A stretch of 64,000 nt of DNA from Cristatella mucedo (GCA_009760855.2 WPIO01000151.1:827001-891000); one strand, 5' to 3'. Counted from the first letter of the stretch, positions 45,564 to 58,787 are shown. A program made the numbers and translations. The notes: generated from the letters alone by a model not told the origin.

Positions 45564-46180
45564 TTGATTTAGTGCCCTCAGAGAACTCAATCTCTTTCTA
45601 GGCACTTTACATTTGCTGCAAAGGAAGCACGATTGAATGGTGAGTAATATCATGCTTGATGAACTACATGAATAACATGGTTAGGGGTGACATGCACAGG
45701 GTCAGCATGCAAATGTGGTTAGCGGCAGCGTGCCCAGTATTAACATGCATAGGCACATAAAGGTCGAATCACAGGGACCCACTAAATGCTGTGATAATGA
45801 GATGCGTTTTTAGTTTCTTTTTAAATTTGGACAAGCCAGGAGATGTCGTGATGCAAGTAGGAAGAGAGTTCCAGGCTTTGGGAGTATACAAACTAAAGGA
45901 ATGGTCTCCAAAGGATTTGAGGTTTGTACGAGGTAAAGGTCAATTATTAGATTCCAAAAAGTAGGTGGTACGATGCTTTCCCTGGTGGGGCAGTAGATCT
46001 GATAGGTAGGCTGGAGCCAAAGAATGAAAAGACCTAAAAGTGAGTGACAAAACCTTGAAGTCGATGTGTTGCTTGAGCGGGAGCCAGTGCAAGTCGGCGA
46101 GAAGTGGTGTGATGTGGCAACTGCGCTGCTCACGACAGACAAGCCTAGCTGCTGAGTTTTGCAACAGCTGTATAATAAAA
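45524..46180 (-). mobile_element. LINE A 3' fragment
   Basis: (ATA)n tail at 45525-45560, conserved tail motif, and minus-strand C-terminal blocks (LLQNSAARLVCREQRSCHIT, FRSFHSLAPAYLSDLLPHQG). It ends at cagctgtata, where an oppositely oriented copy begins 45 bases later. Confidence 0.88.
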
Positions 46181-46224
46181 ACACACATAAAAAATCCAAT
46201 GACAATAATAATATTATATTCTGT

Positions 46225-46690
46225 CAGATATACTACCCCATCAGGCCAAGCATCGTACCACCCGCTTTTCGGAATCCAACAGTCTAGAAATACCTCATAC
46301 AAACCTTAAATCCTTTGGAGACCGTGCATTTAGTTCATATGCTCCCAAAGCCTGGAACTCCCTCCCGACCTGCGTCCAGAACATCCCCTGACCTGACCAC
46401 ATTTAAAAGGAACCTAAAAACACACCTATTTAGGACAGCATTTAGTGGGTCCCTGTGATTCGTCTTTGATGTGCTTATGCGTGCTGACACTGTGCATGCT
46501 GCCACTAACCACATTTGCATGCTGACCCTGCGCATGTCACTCCTAACCATTTTATTCATTTCGTTTGTTTTTCAAGCATGATTTTACTTACCATTCAATT
46601 GCATTTCACTTTACAGCAAATGTAAAGCACCTAGAGAGAGATTAAGTTCTCTGAGGGCACTTTATCAAGTGAATTATTATTATTATTATT
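46225..46690 (+). mobile_element. LINE A 3' fragment, head-to-head with the previous
   Basis: It starts within the YLSDILPHQAKHRTTRFSES block and continues to the stop, the 3' untranslated region and an (ATT)n tail at 46674-46700. Confidence 0.88.
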
Positions 46691-47060
46691 AATTATTATT
46701 ATTAATACATTTGTATAGTGCCGCAAGAGAACATACTCTCTTTCTAGGCACTTTACATTCGCTGCAAACGAAGCATGATCAAATAGTTAGTAGTAGCATA
46801 CTCAAATACGATAAGCATAGCATGGTTAGAGTTGACATGCACATGGTCTGCTTGCAAATATGATTAGTGGCAGCAGGCACAGTGTCAGTACACATTAGCA
46901 CACAGAGAACGCACATGGACCGCTATCAATAACAGTAAGACATTTGCATAGCACCCTTAGAGAACTAAATCTCTTACTAGGCACTTTACCTATGCAGTAA
47001 AGGAAGAATGCTTAGTGATAAAGTGCACACTGTCAGCTCGGATAGGCTCATATAACCTTC
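46691..47060 (-). mobile_element. Two decayed LINE A 3' ends in tandem
   Basis: Two blocks each begin with an ATTA-type tail and the ctttctaggcactttacatt or cttactaggcactttaccta motif (near 46740 and 46975), followed by partial 3' untranslated region. Confidence 0.65.
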
Positions 47061-47371
47061 ACCTGTAACCTCAGTCGGATGAAGACAAGACTGGACGACA
47101 AGCAGTGTCCTGCCTCTGGCATTCTTAGGAGTCCTGCCTCGGAAGCTTCTGGAAGGGGGAGGAGTAGGTAGGGACAGCGCCGTTTGACTTTTCTAGTAAT
47201 CGTTCTGTTTACCTCGCACAATTGGGCTGTGTAGTCCTCCGAACAATCCTAGATTACAGACAGAGGCAACTCGGGAGCAGCCTGTGATGGAACCCCGTGA
47301 CGAGAAATGTGAAGAGAGCCGGAAGAGCCACGAATTCTCGTCGAATGCACGTCGAATTCTCTCAACTCCCT

Positions 47372-48606
47372 CCCTCAGTATTGACGTGAATGGACACAGA
47401 TCGTCAGATGAACATCTGAAATATGGGGTACTCAGGGCACCGTGGTTGGTCCCATTCTTTTCACGGTTTATACTCTCCCTCTTGCCGAAGTGATTGCCAG
47501 GCACAATCTAGGCTTTCACTCACTTTTATGCAGAATGACACTCAGCTTTGCTTTGATCCCTCCCAGCCCTTCAGCATATCGAATGCTCTCAAATCCCTTG
47601 CTGGTTGTATTGATGACATTCGCACATGGATAGCAGCAAGTTTTCTTAAAATGAATGATACTAAAACCAACTTACTCGTCCCGGGCAAACCAAGTGTGAT
47701 TCAGAAATTGGAAAGGCTAAAGCTCAAAAATCGGCTCTGCCAGCATATCTCCTGTTGAATCTGCACGAAATCTAGGTGTCATGTTCCATAGTGACCTTTC
47801 GTAAGACGACCACATTAGCTCCGCAATCAAGTCTGCCTACTTTCAGCTACATAACATTGCTAAAATTCGGGCTTGTTTAGACAGGGATACCACATCTAAA
47901 TTGGTCTATGCATTTGTGACATCCCGTCTTGACTTCTGTAACTTACTGCTTGCTGGTCTACCGGCATGTTCTATCAGGCGCTTGCAGCTGGTGCAAAACT
48001 CTGCAGCTTGTCTATCGTGAGTGGCGCAGTTGCCACATCACACCACTTCTCGCCGACTTGCACTGACTCCGCTCTAGTAGCGCATCGACTTCAAGGTTTT
48101 TTCCACTCACTTTTAGATCCATTCATTCTTTGGCTATAGCCTACCTACTGGATCTATTCACCCACCAGGGTAAGCATCGTACCACTCCCTTTTCGGAAAC
48201 TAACTGTTTACCTATACCTCGTACAAACCTCGAATCCTTCGGTGACCGTGTCTTTAGTTTGTATGGTCCCAAAGCTTGGAACTCACTTCCGACTTGCATC
48301 ACGACATCTCCTGACTTGACCACATTTAAAAATAAATTTTTAAACGCACCTATTTATTATAGAATTAAGTGGGTCTCTGTGATTCGTCCTTTACGTACTT
48401 ATGCGTGCTGACACTGTGTATGCTGCCACTAATCACACTTACTGACCTGTGCATGTCACCCTAACCATGTTATTCTTGTTGTTTATCGAGCTTGCTACTA
48501 CTAACCATTCCATCAGGTTTCCTTTGCAGCAAATGTAAAGTGCCTAGAAAGAGATTAAGTTCTCCAAGGGTGCTTTGTCAAGTGGGTTATTATTATTATT
48601 ATTACT
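47372..48606 (+). pseudogene. LINE A, 5'-truncated copy of about 1.2 kb
   Basis: Plus frames carry SIDVNGHRSSDEHLK, LPLAEVIARHNLGFHS, SLAGCIDDIRTWIAASFLKM, VMFHSDLS-type, HNIAKIRACLDRDTTSKLVY-type and RTNLESFGDRVFSLYGPKAW, NSLPTCITTSPDLTTF, then the tail and (ATT)n. Several frame shifts and stops. Confidence 0.88.
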
Positions 48607-48789
48607 AATTAAATCATCTGATGGGTCCTGCAAAAAAATTGCAATCCTCTTGTAGTGCTAAAAATACGGTGCACAAAGCTTTGGTAATGATTGCGTACTA
48701 TGTTGCTCTGTGTTTAAAGTGTAGCATCCAAAAGACTCGTCGAAGTCAGCTTGTGTGTTCTCGAGACAATCGAAGACATGCAAAGTCAT

Positions 48790-49112
48790 GTCATGTATCT
48801 CCGTCAGTAACTCCACAAAGTCATAAAGGCATGGGGGTGTTACGCAGGAGAGTTTTGTATAGCGCACTCACAGCCTAAGTGGCTTTCGGTATGCATTCGG
48901 TGGCCAACAGACTTCGTCTCACGCAACAAAGAGAAAGTGGGAAGCATAGCAGAGTTAGGAGAGCAGTTGAGGTAGTGAGTAGCATAGAAGTAGAAGTTCA
49001 GGACCGCTGAAAAAGATGTGCCATAGTCGGCAGTTGGAGAGTAGATGTCGTTGCGTAAGAATTGTGGAAGCGAGTTCCACAGTCTAGGACCTGCAGAGCT
49101 AAAGCTTCTGTC
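48790..49112 (-). mobile_element. LINE B 3' fragment
   Basis: The minus strand reads SFSSAGPRLWNSLPQFLRND, FYATHYLNCSPNSAMLPTFS and KSVGHRMHTESHLG, then the conserved 3' untranslated region. Confidence 0.85.
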
Positions 49113-49329
49113 TGATTGCCGGCTAGCACCACCCACTTGCACAGCTACACCTCACAAACTAGTGAGACTAAAACTACTTTGCTGTCTGATCTCACTAGCA
49201 GATTGCCATATAATTCGATAGTAGATACATTCTACTATGAAGATGTGTGTTAAAAGCAGTCTCTATTTTACCTTCATGCTGCTAAAGGTTAGTTTCGCAA
49301 GTAGATTGCAGTGAGTTTATAGGCTGAAG

Positions 49330-50665
49330 ACCAGTCATGTCCAACTTTCTACAAACAAGTCTGATTTCGGTTGGATAAATTTTGCTCTACATGTCCATGA
49401 TTACAGAAAATAAAGCTCAAGGAAGTTTGATGACGTATACAGCAAAATGTATCCCACTGCAATAAGAAATTTTGCTTGCATTCGTTAAAGCAAGCAGAGC
49501 TGAGCTGAGAACATTTGAAAAATTCCAATCCGATACATGGAGTATTAGCCGAATTATGGATTTTGCAAGGCACAAACCTACTCTGGAAGTGATGTATAAG
49601 AGTCACAAGAATGTGCCCCAACAAGCTTCACACATGTATCTTGATCTACCAAGGTTCGAAAAGTTTGAATACAAGTCGCATACGATGCAGGGATGGGTAA
49701 ATTAGTTGTTTGTACTTTCAGCCACATAACATTGCTAAAATCCGGGCTTGTGTATATAAGGATACCACGTCGAAGTTGGTCCATGCATTTGTGATATCCC
49801 GTCTTGACTTCTGTAACTCACTGCTTGCTGGCCTACTGGCATGTGCAATCATGCGATTACAGCTGGTGCAAAACTCCACAGCTAGGCTGGTCCGTTGTGA
49901 GCGGCGCAGTTGCCACATCACACCACTTCTCGCCGACCTGGACTGGCTGTCAGTCAAGTAACAGATTGACTTCAAGGTTGTGTCGCTCACTTTTAGGTCA
50001 CTTCATTCTTTGGCTCCAGCCTATCTCTCACATCTTCTCCCCCACAAGGCCAAGCATCGTACCACCAGCTTTTCGGAATCCAATAGTTTACCAATACCTC
50101 GTACAAACCTCAAATCCTTTGGAGACCGTGTATTTAGTTCGTATGCTCCCAAAGCCTGGAACTCACTCCCGGCTTGCATCAGAACATGATTTGACTACAT
50201 TTGAAAAGAACTTAAAAACACACCTATTTAGGACAGCATATAGTGGGTCCCTGTGATTCTTCGTTCATGTGCTTATGCGTGCTGACACTGTGCATGCTGC
50301 CACTAGCCTCACTTGCATGCTGACCATGTGCATGTTATGCCTAACCATGTTATTCATGTTGTTTATCAAGCATGATATTACTCACCATTCAATCGTGCGT
50401 CCTTTGCAGCAAATGTAAAGCGCCTAGAAAGAGATTGAGTTCTCTGAGTGGGCTTTATCAAGTGCATTATTATTATTATTGTTATATGTTGCTTCTGGTT
50501 TACATCCGGGTTAGACATGGTTTTTATAACCATTTTTATTTTATGTGGAAGTTGTCAGAAGTTCTGATCTAACTGCTGACATATTTTTCTTTCAAAAGAT
50601 GCCCTGAACAACTATTCGATTGTCGGAAATATGCATTTCTTGACATTCTTCATAAACACAGCGCT
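49330..50665. mobile_element. Second fold-back element copy, split by a LINE
   Basis: 49345-49400 (tctgatttcggttggataaa, acatgtccatgattacagaa) and 49540-49705 match the 39-kb element; 50484-50665 (gggttagacatggtttttat and onwards) matches its right arm. A LINE A copy (49709-50482) lies exactly between. Confidence 0.7.
49709..50482 (+). mobile_element. LINE A copy inserted in the fold-back element
   Basis: 5'-truncated at the FQPHNIAKIRACVYKDTTSK block; it then holds FVISRLDFCNSLLAGLLACA, LAPAYLSHLLPHKAKHRTTS, FGDRVFSSYAPKAWNSLPAC and the tail with (ATT)n. Frame shifts present. Confidence 0.88.
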
Positions 50666-50705
50666 GCTCAATGTGGAGTCGTTACCTGAGCCTTAAATAA
50701 ATAAA

Positions 50706-50882
50706 TAAATACTAGCTGATTTAATAGCCTCATTTTGTATAGCGACAGAAGAGCCTTTACGGCTATCACCACCGCTTGCAGTGGCGATAAAGGATCGCCC
50801 ATCGCAGGATTCGAACCCACGACCTCGGGGCCGAGGTCGTGAAAAGCAACCGCCTTGCCTAGTGAGCCATTACGGCTCACCA
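50706..50882 (-). mobile_element. SINE B, full length
   Basis: The reverse complement reads gtgagccgtaatggctcact, box A, box B gtgggttcgaatcctg, and the 3' end aatgaggctattaaatcagc. A short TAAA repeat sits at its 3' end (50697-50710). Confidence 0.88.
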
Positions 50883-51132
50883 GCCTTGTGCAGCATATTG
50901 CTAGTGCAGCAAATCGTTGGTGTTTGATCTCAGGACGTTCTGTCTGGCGGAAGGCAAGGGCTGCTGGGCAATCGCCAGAGCTATGTCAAGGCAGAGAGAA
51001 AGAGAGACAGACAGACCGACAGAGACAGAGGACAGAGACAGAGAGACAGATTAACCAATGTAGATTCTGTTGATTTTGGACCCTGGCTTGTCAACGGAAG
51101 GGCGGCCTGTGCTTGCTCCGGGTCACGTGCAG

Positions 51133-51409
51133 TAGTACTGGGCGGCACATCGCACGCTATCGGCAGCAGCCATCTTTCGTTTGGTGCTGCAGCAGCCCTA
51201 GCTCGAGAGCTCGCCGCAGGAAGGGTGGTTTAGTGGCTGGCACTCCAGCAGCTTCGCGTGATTTAGGTCTCTTAGTAATCTCTCGCTTGCTGCCGCATTC
51301 AGCTGCCACCTCGACCGACGAGTGAGTCTGCTGTGCTACATCTGCTGTTTCAGCTGTCGACGGCTATATTGCCAGGCGCCTAAATCAGACATCAGCATTT
51401 GGAGCTTGG
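51133..51409 (+). CDS. Putative exon(s) of an unrecognised plus-strand gene
   Basis: From acceptor gtgcag|TA one frame reads LGGTSHAIGSSHLSFGAAAA, LARELAAG. After a one-base shift near 51222 a second frame reads GGLVAGTPAASRDLGLLVIS, RLLPHSAATSTDE, then TGA (51323-51325), then VCCATSAVSAVDGYIARRLN, QTSAFGAW to a strong donor TTGG|GTAAGT (51410). A GTGAGT...TTTCAG pair (51322-51353) could remove the TGA as a 32-nt intron, but this changes the frame. The composition looks like helical repeat protein. It could be a decayed or badly assembled exon. Confidence 0.3.
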
Positions 51410-51533
51410 GTAAGTTCCTCACTTTGAAAGCACTTCCAAGAAGGTGTAAGACCAAACCCTAAAGCAGCATCGAGAATGGCAGTAATTAGCACCACTTCTC
51501 TCTCTCTCTCTCCTCTTTTTTCTGCTATTTCAG

Positions 51534-51641
51534 TGGGATTCATGCAGCGAGTGCCCCTGCGAGGCCCGGTAGGCATGTCTGAAGACCACTCACTTTGGCG
51601 CAGTCCTCTTTTTTTGACGACACCTCTACGTCCTCGCTGGT
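51534..51641 (+). CDS. Putative exon after a strong polypyrimidine acceptor
   Basis: The acceptor follows (CT)n and tctgctatttcag. Two frames are open: WDSCSECPCEAR to a donor CCCG|GTAGGC, or GFMQRVPLRGPVGMSEDHSL, WRSPLFLTTPLRPRW to TAG at 51639. The second follows in phase if the 32-nt intron is used. The product is not recognised. Confidence 0.25.
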
Positions 51642-51676
51642 AGTGGGGCTTTTCCAACTGATTCGATGCTGACAGA

Positions 51677-51911
51677 GCACCATGGTGCTCCGCATGTAAC
51701 AGCCTGCCATGGCTACATTCTCAAGCTCTCTCTGATGGCATGGCAGAGGTGTGTACGATCGTTGGGCTCAAGTGAGCAGGTAGTAGCCATTGCCGCCGAA
51801 AAAGCAGCAATCGGCCAAGCTGCCATGAAACGCCAAAGTGATGTGTGCTCTCTTCTGGGCCTGTGCTGTACCATTGCAGAAACTCACCAGAAGCATCGAG
51901 AGAGCCCCTAA
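51677..51911 (+). CDS. Putative terminal exon or open frame, unrecognised
   Basis: From a gctgacag acceptor the frame reads HHGAPHVTACHGYILKLSLM, AWQRCVRSLGSSEQVVAIAA, EKAAIGQAAMKRQSDVCSLL and GLCCTIAETHQKHRESP, ending at TAA. It looks alpha-helical, Ala- and Gln-rich. The phase does not join the preceding segment cleanly. Similarity to any family was not recognised. Confidence 0.25.
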
Positions 51912-52829
51912 GCAACTATAGCCTACTCTCACCTCAGTCGTCAGGACTACGTCTATTAGGCATTCTGTGGCCGTAATTGTTAGTGCTCGGGGCGGAAGCT
52001 TTCTTCTGTTCGTAATTGTTCCTGCTCGGGGCAAAGTTTTTCTGCTTGCCTTCCTCAGCAGCCAGACCCATCGGTCGTTAAGCATTTTCAATTACTTCTT
52101 TGCTTTTATACTTTGCTTAGACCCTCGAGCGCACTCAGCAATTCGAGGGTGCCGAGCGATGCTGCCACAGTGGTCTGCTCGTATGAGAGTTATTCCCCAT
52201 CGGCCTGTGTCCGTGTGAGTCGAGCTGCTTGCCACGTGGTCTCTGGTCTCCGACCATTGCAGAGTGATTGGAGCACCTCGATCTCAATTGTAATTGAAAG
52301 GATACAAATGCATTCATGCAGCACTAAAGGATACTGTCCGAGCATCCTGTGTGGTCGTTTAATGCCATTCCTTCATGCCCTGCATTTAGGGCTGTGGGCA
52401 AGGTGTCGCGATAGCAGCCACTCGGCAGAGCACCGTATTCGTTAACCGGACGCTATGCGATTGTTCTCTGTTCGAGGGAGGAAGGATTTTTCTGCTCTTA
52501 ATCGCACGGCAGACCGCGTGCAGTCTGTCACTAGAGCTCACTTCCTATGGACTCACTGTGCTTCGCCGAGTCATTGTAGAATTATACGTCTGTTACACTC
52601 CCGGAAGTACTGGTCGCCATCGTGCCACGCGACGGAAGGACGGACGGACTTTCTCGCCTTTATTAGAAGGAATACAAATAAATTAATCACTTTAAAGGTT
52701 CGATCGTGGCTCCGGCTCAGAATTTCTAATGCGATCAGAGGAACTACTATTCCAGAATCGTTAACGTTACGAGAGGAAGTGTCGATCGATTCTCGGCTCT
52801 TGGACATGCTGACCTGATAGAGCATTAGG

Positions 52830-53048
52830 AGGCAGCTTTGAAAGCTTCCGACGACCTTTTTTTGATTGGACGCAAATTCAGCGACCTAGTCGGAGTGGTG
52901 TATCATTGACCACACAACCGTTGGAAAACTGGCAATACTGTGAAGCCGAGTTGGGGTTTACTGCTGCCCGCGCCTGCCGTGCAGGCAGTGCACGGACAGT
53001 GGCAGTTGGACGGGATGATAATGAGGGCACGATAACACAATTTACAGG
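52830..53048 (+). CDS. Putative exon, unrecognised
   Basis: One frame is open for about 75 codons: SFESFRRPFFDWTQIQRPSR, SGVSLTTQPLENWQYCEAEL, GFTAARACRAGSARTVAVGR, DDNEGTITQFTG, to a good donor ACAG|GTAGGT. The 5' border is unclear (ttag or gcag near 52830-52835). There is no clear opposite-strand competitor except a shadow frame. The function is unknown. Confidence 0.3.
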
Positions 53049-53477
53049 TAGGTATCTGTTTCTCCCCAGCACCACGACTAAGTCTCTGTTATGCCAATGG
53101 TTGGTTTTTCTGCAGCAAAATCAGTAGGTCGTCGGCTTTTGCTCTGAAAGTGTAGCCACCTTTTCATGCAGCAAAGCATGTGTTAAGCATAACAGAGGCA
53201 AAAGACTAGGCAAAGAAGTAAGCAGTACCGAATTAGGACCGATAGATGGTAGGAAAGGCACCATTGGCTCCAGGCAGCATTGCTGCACTGGAACTGTGGA
53301 ACAAGGTCGACCAATGATCCCAGGCAGCTCAGTCTGCGGCAGATTCCTGGTCTTAGCAGCTCAAAGCCTGACTTAGTGACTTTCATTGCATATGATAGAA
53401 GACCTTTCAGCAGCAGGTTCCAGTGTATGCATGAATGTATGTATGTATGCATGTACTGTATGTATGTTTACATGCAT

Positions 53478-53620
53478 ACCGTTGCCTTTAACTCCGTGAA
53501 GCCACAAACACTAAGTGGGCGTTACACAGAGCGTTTTCTATTGCACACTCAAAGCCTAAGCGGCCGATGTTGAGCATACAGTAGCCTGCAGATTTAAGCT
53601 CACACAACAAAGAAAAGCGA
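53478..53620 (-). mobile_element. LINE B 3' tail fragment
   Basis: ccgttgcctttaactccgtg, then cacactcaaagcctaagcgg and cacacaacaaagaaaagcga match the LINE B 3' region in reverse. Confidence 0.65.
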
Positions 53621-54401
53621 GAAACATAACTGAGTCAGAAGAAGTAAGGAGTGCAGAAATAGCAGCGTATAAAGTCTGCAAAGGAAGTGCCGAAGCGAGC
53701 GGTTCGCAAGTTGACATGCTTATTTCAGCAGAAGTTTTGAAAGGGAGTTCGACAGTGGTTTTTTTTTTTACACAGGGTACTAGAATTTGCTGCCAGCTGT
53801 CTTAAAGTGATATAACATGAAACAGCTGGGTTTGGGCAGGCTGTGCAGATGATCGTCTGAATAATCCTTTTAAATGTCATTTAGTGATGAAAGAGTACCC
53901 ACCAAATTATGAGCAGCCCACAGGCATAGCCAAAATTCACTTCACGACGGGCAAAACCTTGATCTTTCAAGTGGAGGCCTGTCATAGAAAGGTCAAGGGA
54001 GCATGTCGGCAGAATGCCGCCTCAGCAACCCTTCTCTGACATCCACGACCGAACGGCTGAAAAGCACCAGTTCGGCTTATCAAGGGTCACCCACATTTTT
54101 ATGAGGGTTTGACTGATGTGGACAGCTCGGTAACTTTGCCACAGAAATGATTGCTGATGCTTGGGCTTGATTGACCCTCTATTTAGCCACTGCAGTCCAT
54201 AGACAATACGTTGCCTTGCCTTTAAAATTTAGCGAAGTATCCTAACGAAACATTCACTAGAGCCATCGATGACGGCTTCGACTGAATTATGCTGACATCA
54301 AGCGTATGCACAATTGCACGTGCCTCGAATTGTGACACTGATGGTTCATATGCCAACGGTGTGCTAGCTGACTATAGACTAAGCTGGCAAGAAGAATGCT
54401 A

Positions 54402-56128
54402 GTGTAACAGGCTAGAGTATACTCTCAGGCCGGAGTATACCCGGGGTTAAAACGGCCTTGGCTACTTTATACCCAGGTGATATATTATGGCCTAAGCCAC
54501 TTTATGATCCTCTTGGCCAACTTATACCCAGTCATATTAGTAGTTTTGAGCGATACGAATCATTACGTGACATGAGTCTTTACGACACATGAATCTTATC
54601 TTGAATGAATCTTATCATGAATCTTATGAATCATTACGACACGTGAATCTTAACGTGATGGCTCGAAAATCTGCACCGGCACCGACCCTGGCACCTCAAT
54701 TCTCTGCTCTCCCCCATTCTTGGCACTCATTACTCCAATCTCTCACCTGCCTCGTCTTTTCTACAAACTTTTTCTGTGGTCGGAATGTTGGCTACCGTAT
54801 TCGAACCAAAAGTCTTCGGGCTGTGTGGAAGGTGAGGAGAACTCTCCAGTGTAGCAATGCACCTAGTCAGTGTGACTCTGCGCGTTACAGATGGCAAAAC
54901 ATGTACTTAGTTCGTCTTTCTGAGCTGACCTCGATTTAATGAGAAACCTTGAAAACCCAGGATTCACTTTCCGGCTGTAAGGGTGGCCGCCCGTGTCACC
55001 CTGCTGGTCCAGGATTTTCACTGTTCGGCCTTAAATCCACAAAACCGCAAGTTTTCAAATGTTTCTTTTGCTTTTGCTCGTTTTTGTCGGCTTAATTTGA
55101 GTTGTAAGTGTCCCGTATTTCAAATTGAAGACCGTCGGCGATCGATCCTCCTGCTCAGTAGGACCGAGCCTCTTGAACTGGCTGCTTCCATATTCTCTTC
55201 GCGCATGCCCTAGCCTGTAGCGATGCCGCTCCCTGCAACGATGCCAACGATGACAGTAAGTTCCCGCTTTTTGACAGCAGCAGGCGTCAAGTATAGGCTA
55301 GCAGGAGGAAGGGCGAGGACTATAGGCTGGTCTTAAGGAGCAGGTAAGTGAGGATGACCTCTGGCTGTCTGCTGCCATGACCTCAGTGTGTCGATCATTG
55401 ATATGATTGCTGTATTGCAGACGCTCTTCACACTGATGTATTCTTAATTGCCTCAATTTCGACTTGCCATGAACGAGGGAGCACTACTAATCTGCTAATC
55501 GGCTAGACGATCGTGCCATTTCACTCTCCTTCTTAAACCTGACTTACTGATTACCTACTCAAAGCAGAACCGAAAATTCTGACACTTACAATCAAGGCCC
55601 GAAAGGGTTTTGCGCCATCTTACCATTAGCTGAGCCATTGATTGACTTTGTACCTGGTCGTGTGTTGAGATCCCCTGACTCTTCTACCCTGACTGACTCT
55701 CTTTTGAAGCTGAAGACTGTAGGCCGACCGTCGTTCCCTTTGCGCATTAGGATCTAGATTCTAGTGGAATTTCCTTCGACTTTCTCTTCAGGTGCAGGTG
55801 CTCTAGCTTATACGCATGCTCCTTAGATAGCGGCACAAGTTCAAGTGTCGTATTTCAGCGAAAAATCTGTTGCAAATGTTGTCTGCTTGGATAATGGCCA
55901 CTGGACAATAAGCAAATATTAAAAGAGTTCGCTATTGTTTAGAAATTTCGTGTTCTGCATAACCTTTCAGACTGGGTATATTCTAGCCCTGAGGGGTATA
56001 GTTTGGCCTAGCCTGTTTTACATCCCGGGTATGAAGTGGCCCGGACCGTTTTAGCCCTGGGGTATACAGTGGCCTAGGCCGTTTTACCCTGGGTATATTC
56101 TGGGTATGTATACTTTGACCTGTTACAC
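54402..56128. mobile_element. TIR element with repeated sub-terminal motifs
   Basis: The ends are gtgtaacaggctagagtata and, reversed, gtgtaacaggtcaaagtata. Next to each end, over about 140 bases, diverged units of a motif like ctgggtataaagtggcctag and gccgttttacc are repeated in opposite orientation at the two sides. There is no transposase frame inside; the interior contains LINE B-like debris. It is therefore a non-autonomous DNA transposon. No target duplication was recognised (flanks ...aatgcta and cggatct...). Confidence 0.7.
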
Positions 56129-56344
56129 CGGATCTGATGTCAAACTGCGACCAGCCTGTTTTTCAGTATCTATTGAAACGTTGACATGCCACGTAATAGT
56201 CAGTCACTTGCACTTGGGGCTTCGAAGTGAGTTCTATGCTATGGCTGGTGCTGGACTCTTGTTCACATCTGTGGCTGTTGAATAAACTGTTCTATGGAGG
56301 CAATGTCCTAAAATAATCAAGGTATAGGTACTCTGTAGTTTTAG

Positions 56345-56464
56345 CATGATCTGCTACCGGTGGCATACCTGCTTGCATCGAGGGCATCATCTGCGACTCG
56401 AGTGCTGCTGCTAGTGCAGCAGCTCATTCGGTGCTTGATATGCTTGATGGGAACCAGCCTTCGG
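56345..56464 (+). CDS. Putative 40-codon exon, unrecognised
   Basis: Between ttttag|CATGAT and CTTCGG|GTGGGT lies exactly 120 nt in phase 0, encoding HDLLPVAYLLASRASSATRV, LLLVQQLIRCLICLMGTSLR. The pattern is amphipathic helix, as in HEAT/armadillo-type proteins. The acceptor's pyrimidine tract is weak. It has the same phase as the 59270 candidate. Confidence 0.3.
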
Positions 56465-57369
56465 GTGGGTAGCCACCTTCATTCGAATCTCTCGTGTTTT
56501 TCTTGCAGTGTTTGTATATACCAATTAATGTGGATTGTATACAATTTACTGTGGTGACAAACAGATGGGATCTCGGTTGCATGGGAGCCTGCCAGAATTG
56601 GCTGAGCGAGTATTGCTGGTTGCGAATTTTCGTTTGCACTCTTGCTCAGCTCGGTCCGTCTGCGCCGAGCCAAGCCAAGTCACTGCCCCATCACTAGAGC
56701 GATGCTGCAGGGGGAAGGGGGGATGGCAGCCTGGAAGCATGGTATGGTGAGGCCGAATGCAATTAGCTTCATTTTGCTGCCTACCCTTGATGTCCCCCAT
56801 TGGTCAACGGGCAAAGGTGGCTAGCCAGCATTAGTGAGGTGCTGCCCCAGAGAGCACGTAGGCGTGGCTTTTGACCCAGTGGTGCCAGTCTCCTCTCACT
56901 ATTTCACGTGCTTCGTGCTTGATTTACTCCTACAATTTTCTCTTTGTTGCCTTGCTCCGAGTCGTGATCAAAGCCACTTGTGGCCTTTCAGGTAGATTAG
57001 ACTCTGCACTGACAAACTAATTGATCTCAGGTCTTGCTTCGAGCGCTATTTAGGCCTCAAATGTAGTATAGTACTCAGAAACGTCTCCAGGCTTTTTTCT
57101 TTCCGAGTCTTTTGTGAATTTCGTCCACCACATAATTCTTGGCAAGGGTTAGTCCAAGGAGGAAGCCAGACCTTGACCGTGTCAGAGGCAGCTGATCGTA
57201 GGATGACTTAAGAACCCATCTTCTGGCAGCACTATTACCTGCTGCTACCTGCTGAACCTCTTGGATGCACCCGGGCCCCCTTGAACCCTCTTTCACAGGC
57301 CTTCGTCCACCACCGTTGATCACTTAAGCAATGTGAAGTAGTATAGTATGACGGTCTGTCGATTAGTGC

Positions 57370-58657
<1,288 letters not shown>

Positions 58658-58787
58658 AGTTTGTTTTTCAAGCATGATTTTACTTACTATTCTATTGCGT
58701 ATCACTTTGCAGCAAATGTAAAGCGCCTAGAAAGAGATTAAGTTCTCTGAGGGCGCTTTATCAAGTGCAATATTATTATTATTATTA
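58658..58787 (+). repeat. Tandem duplicate of the LINE A 3' end
   Basis: The last 128 bases or so of the preceding LINE (from gtttgtttttcaagcatgat to the ATT tail) are repeated once, nearly without change. Confidence 0.92.

Noticed and set aside
50883-50995. Possible exon with HIASAANRWCLISGRSVWRK
   Set aside because: It begins inside the end of SINE B and has no usable donor.
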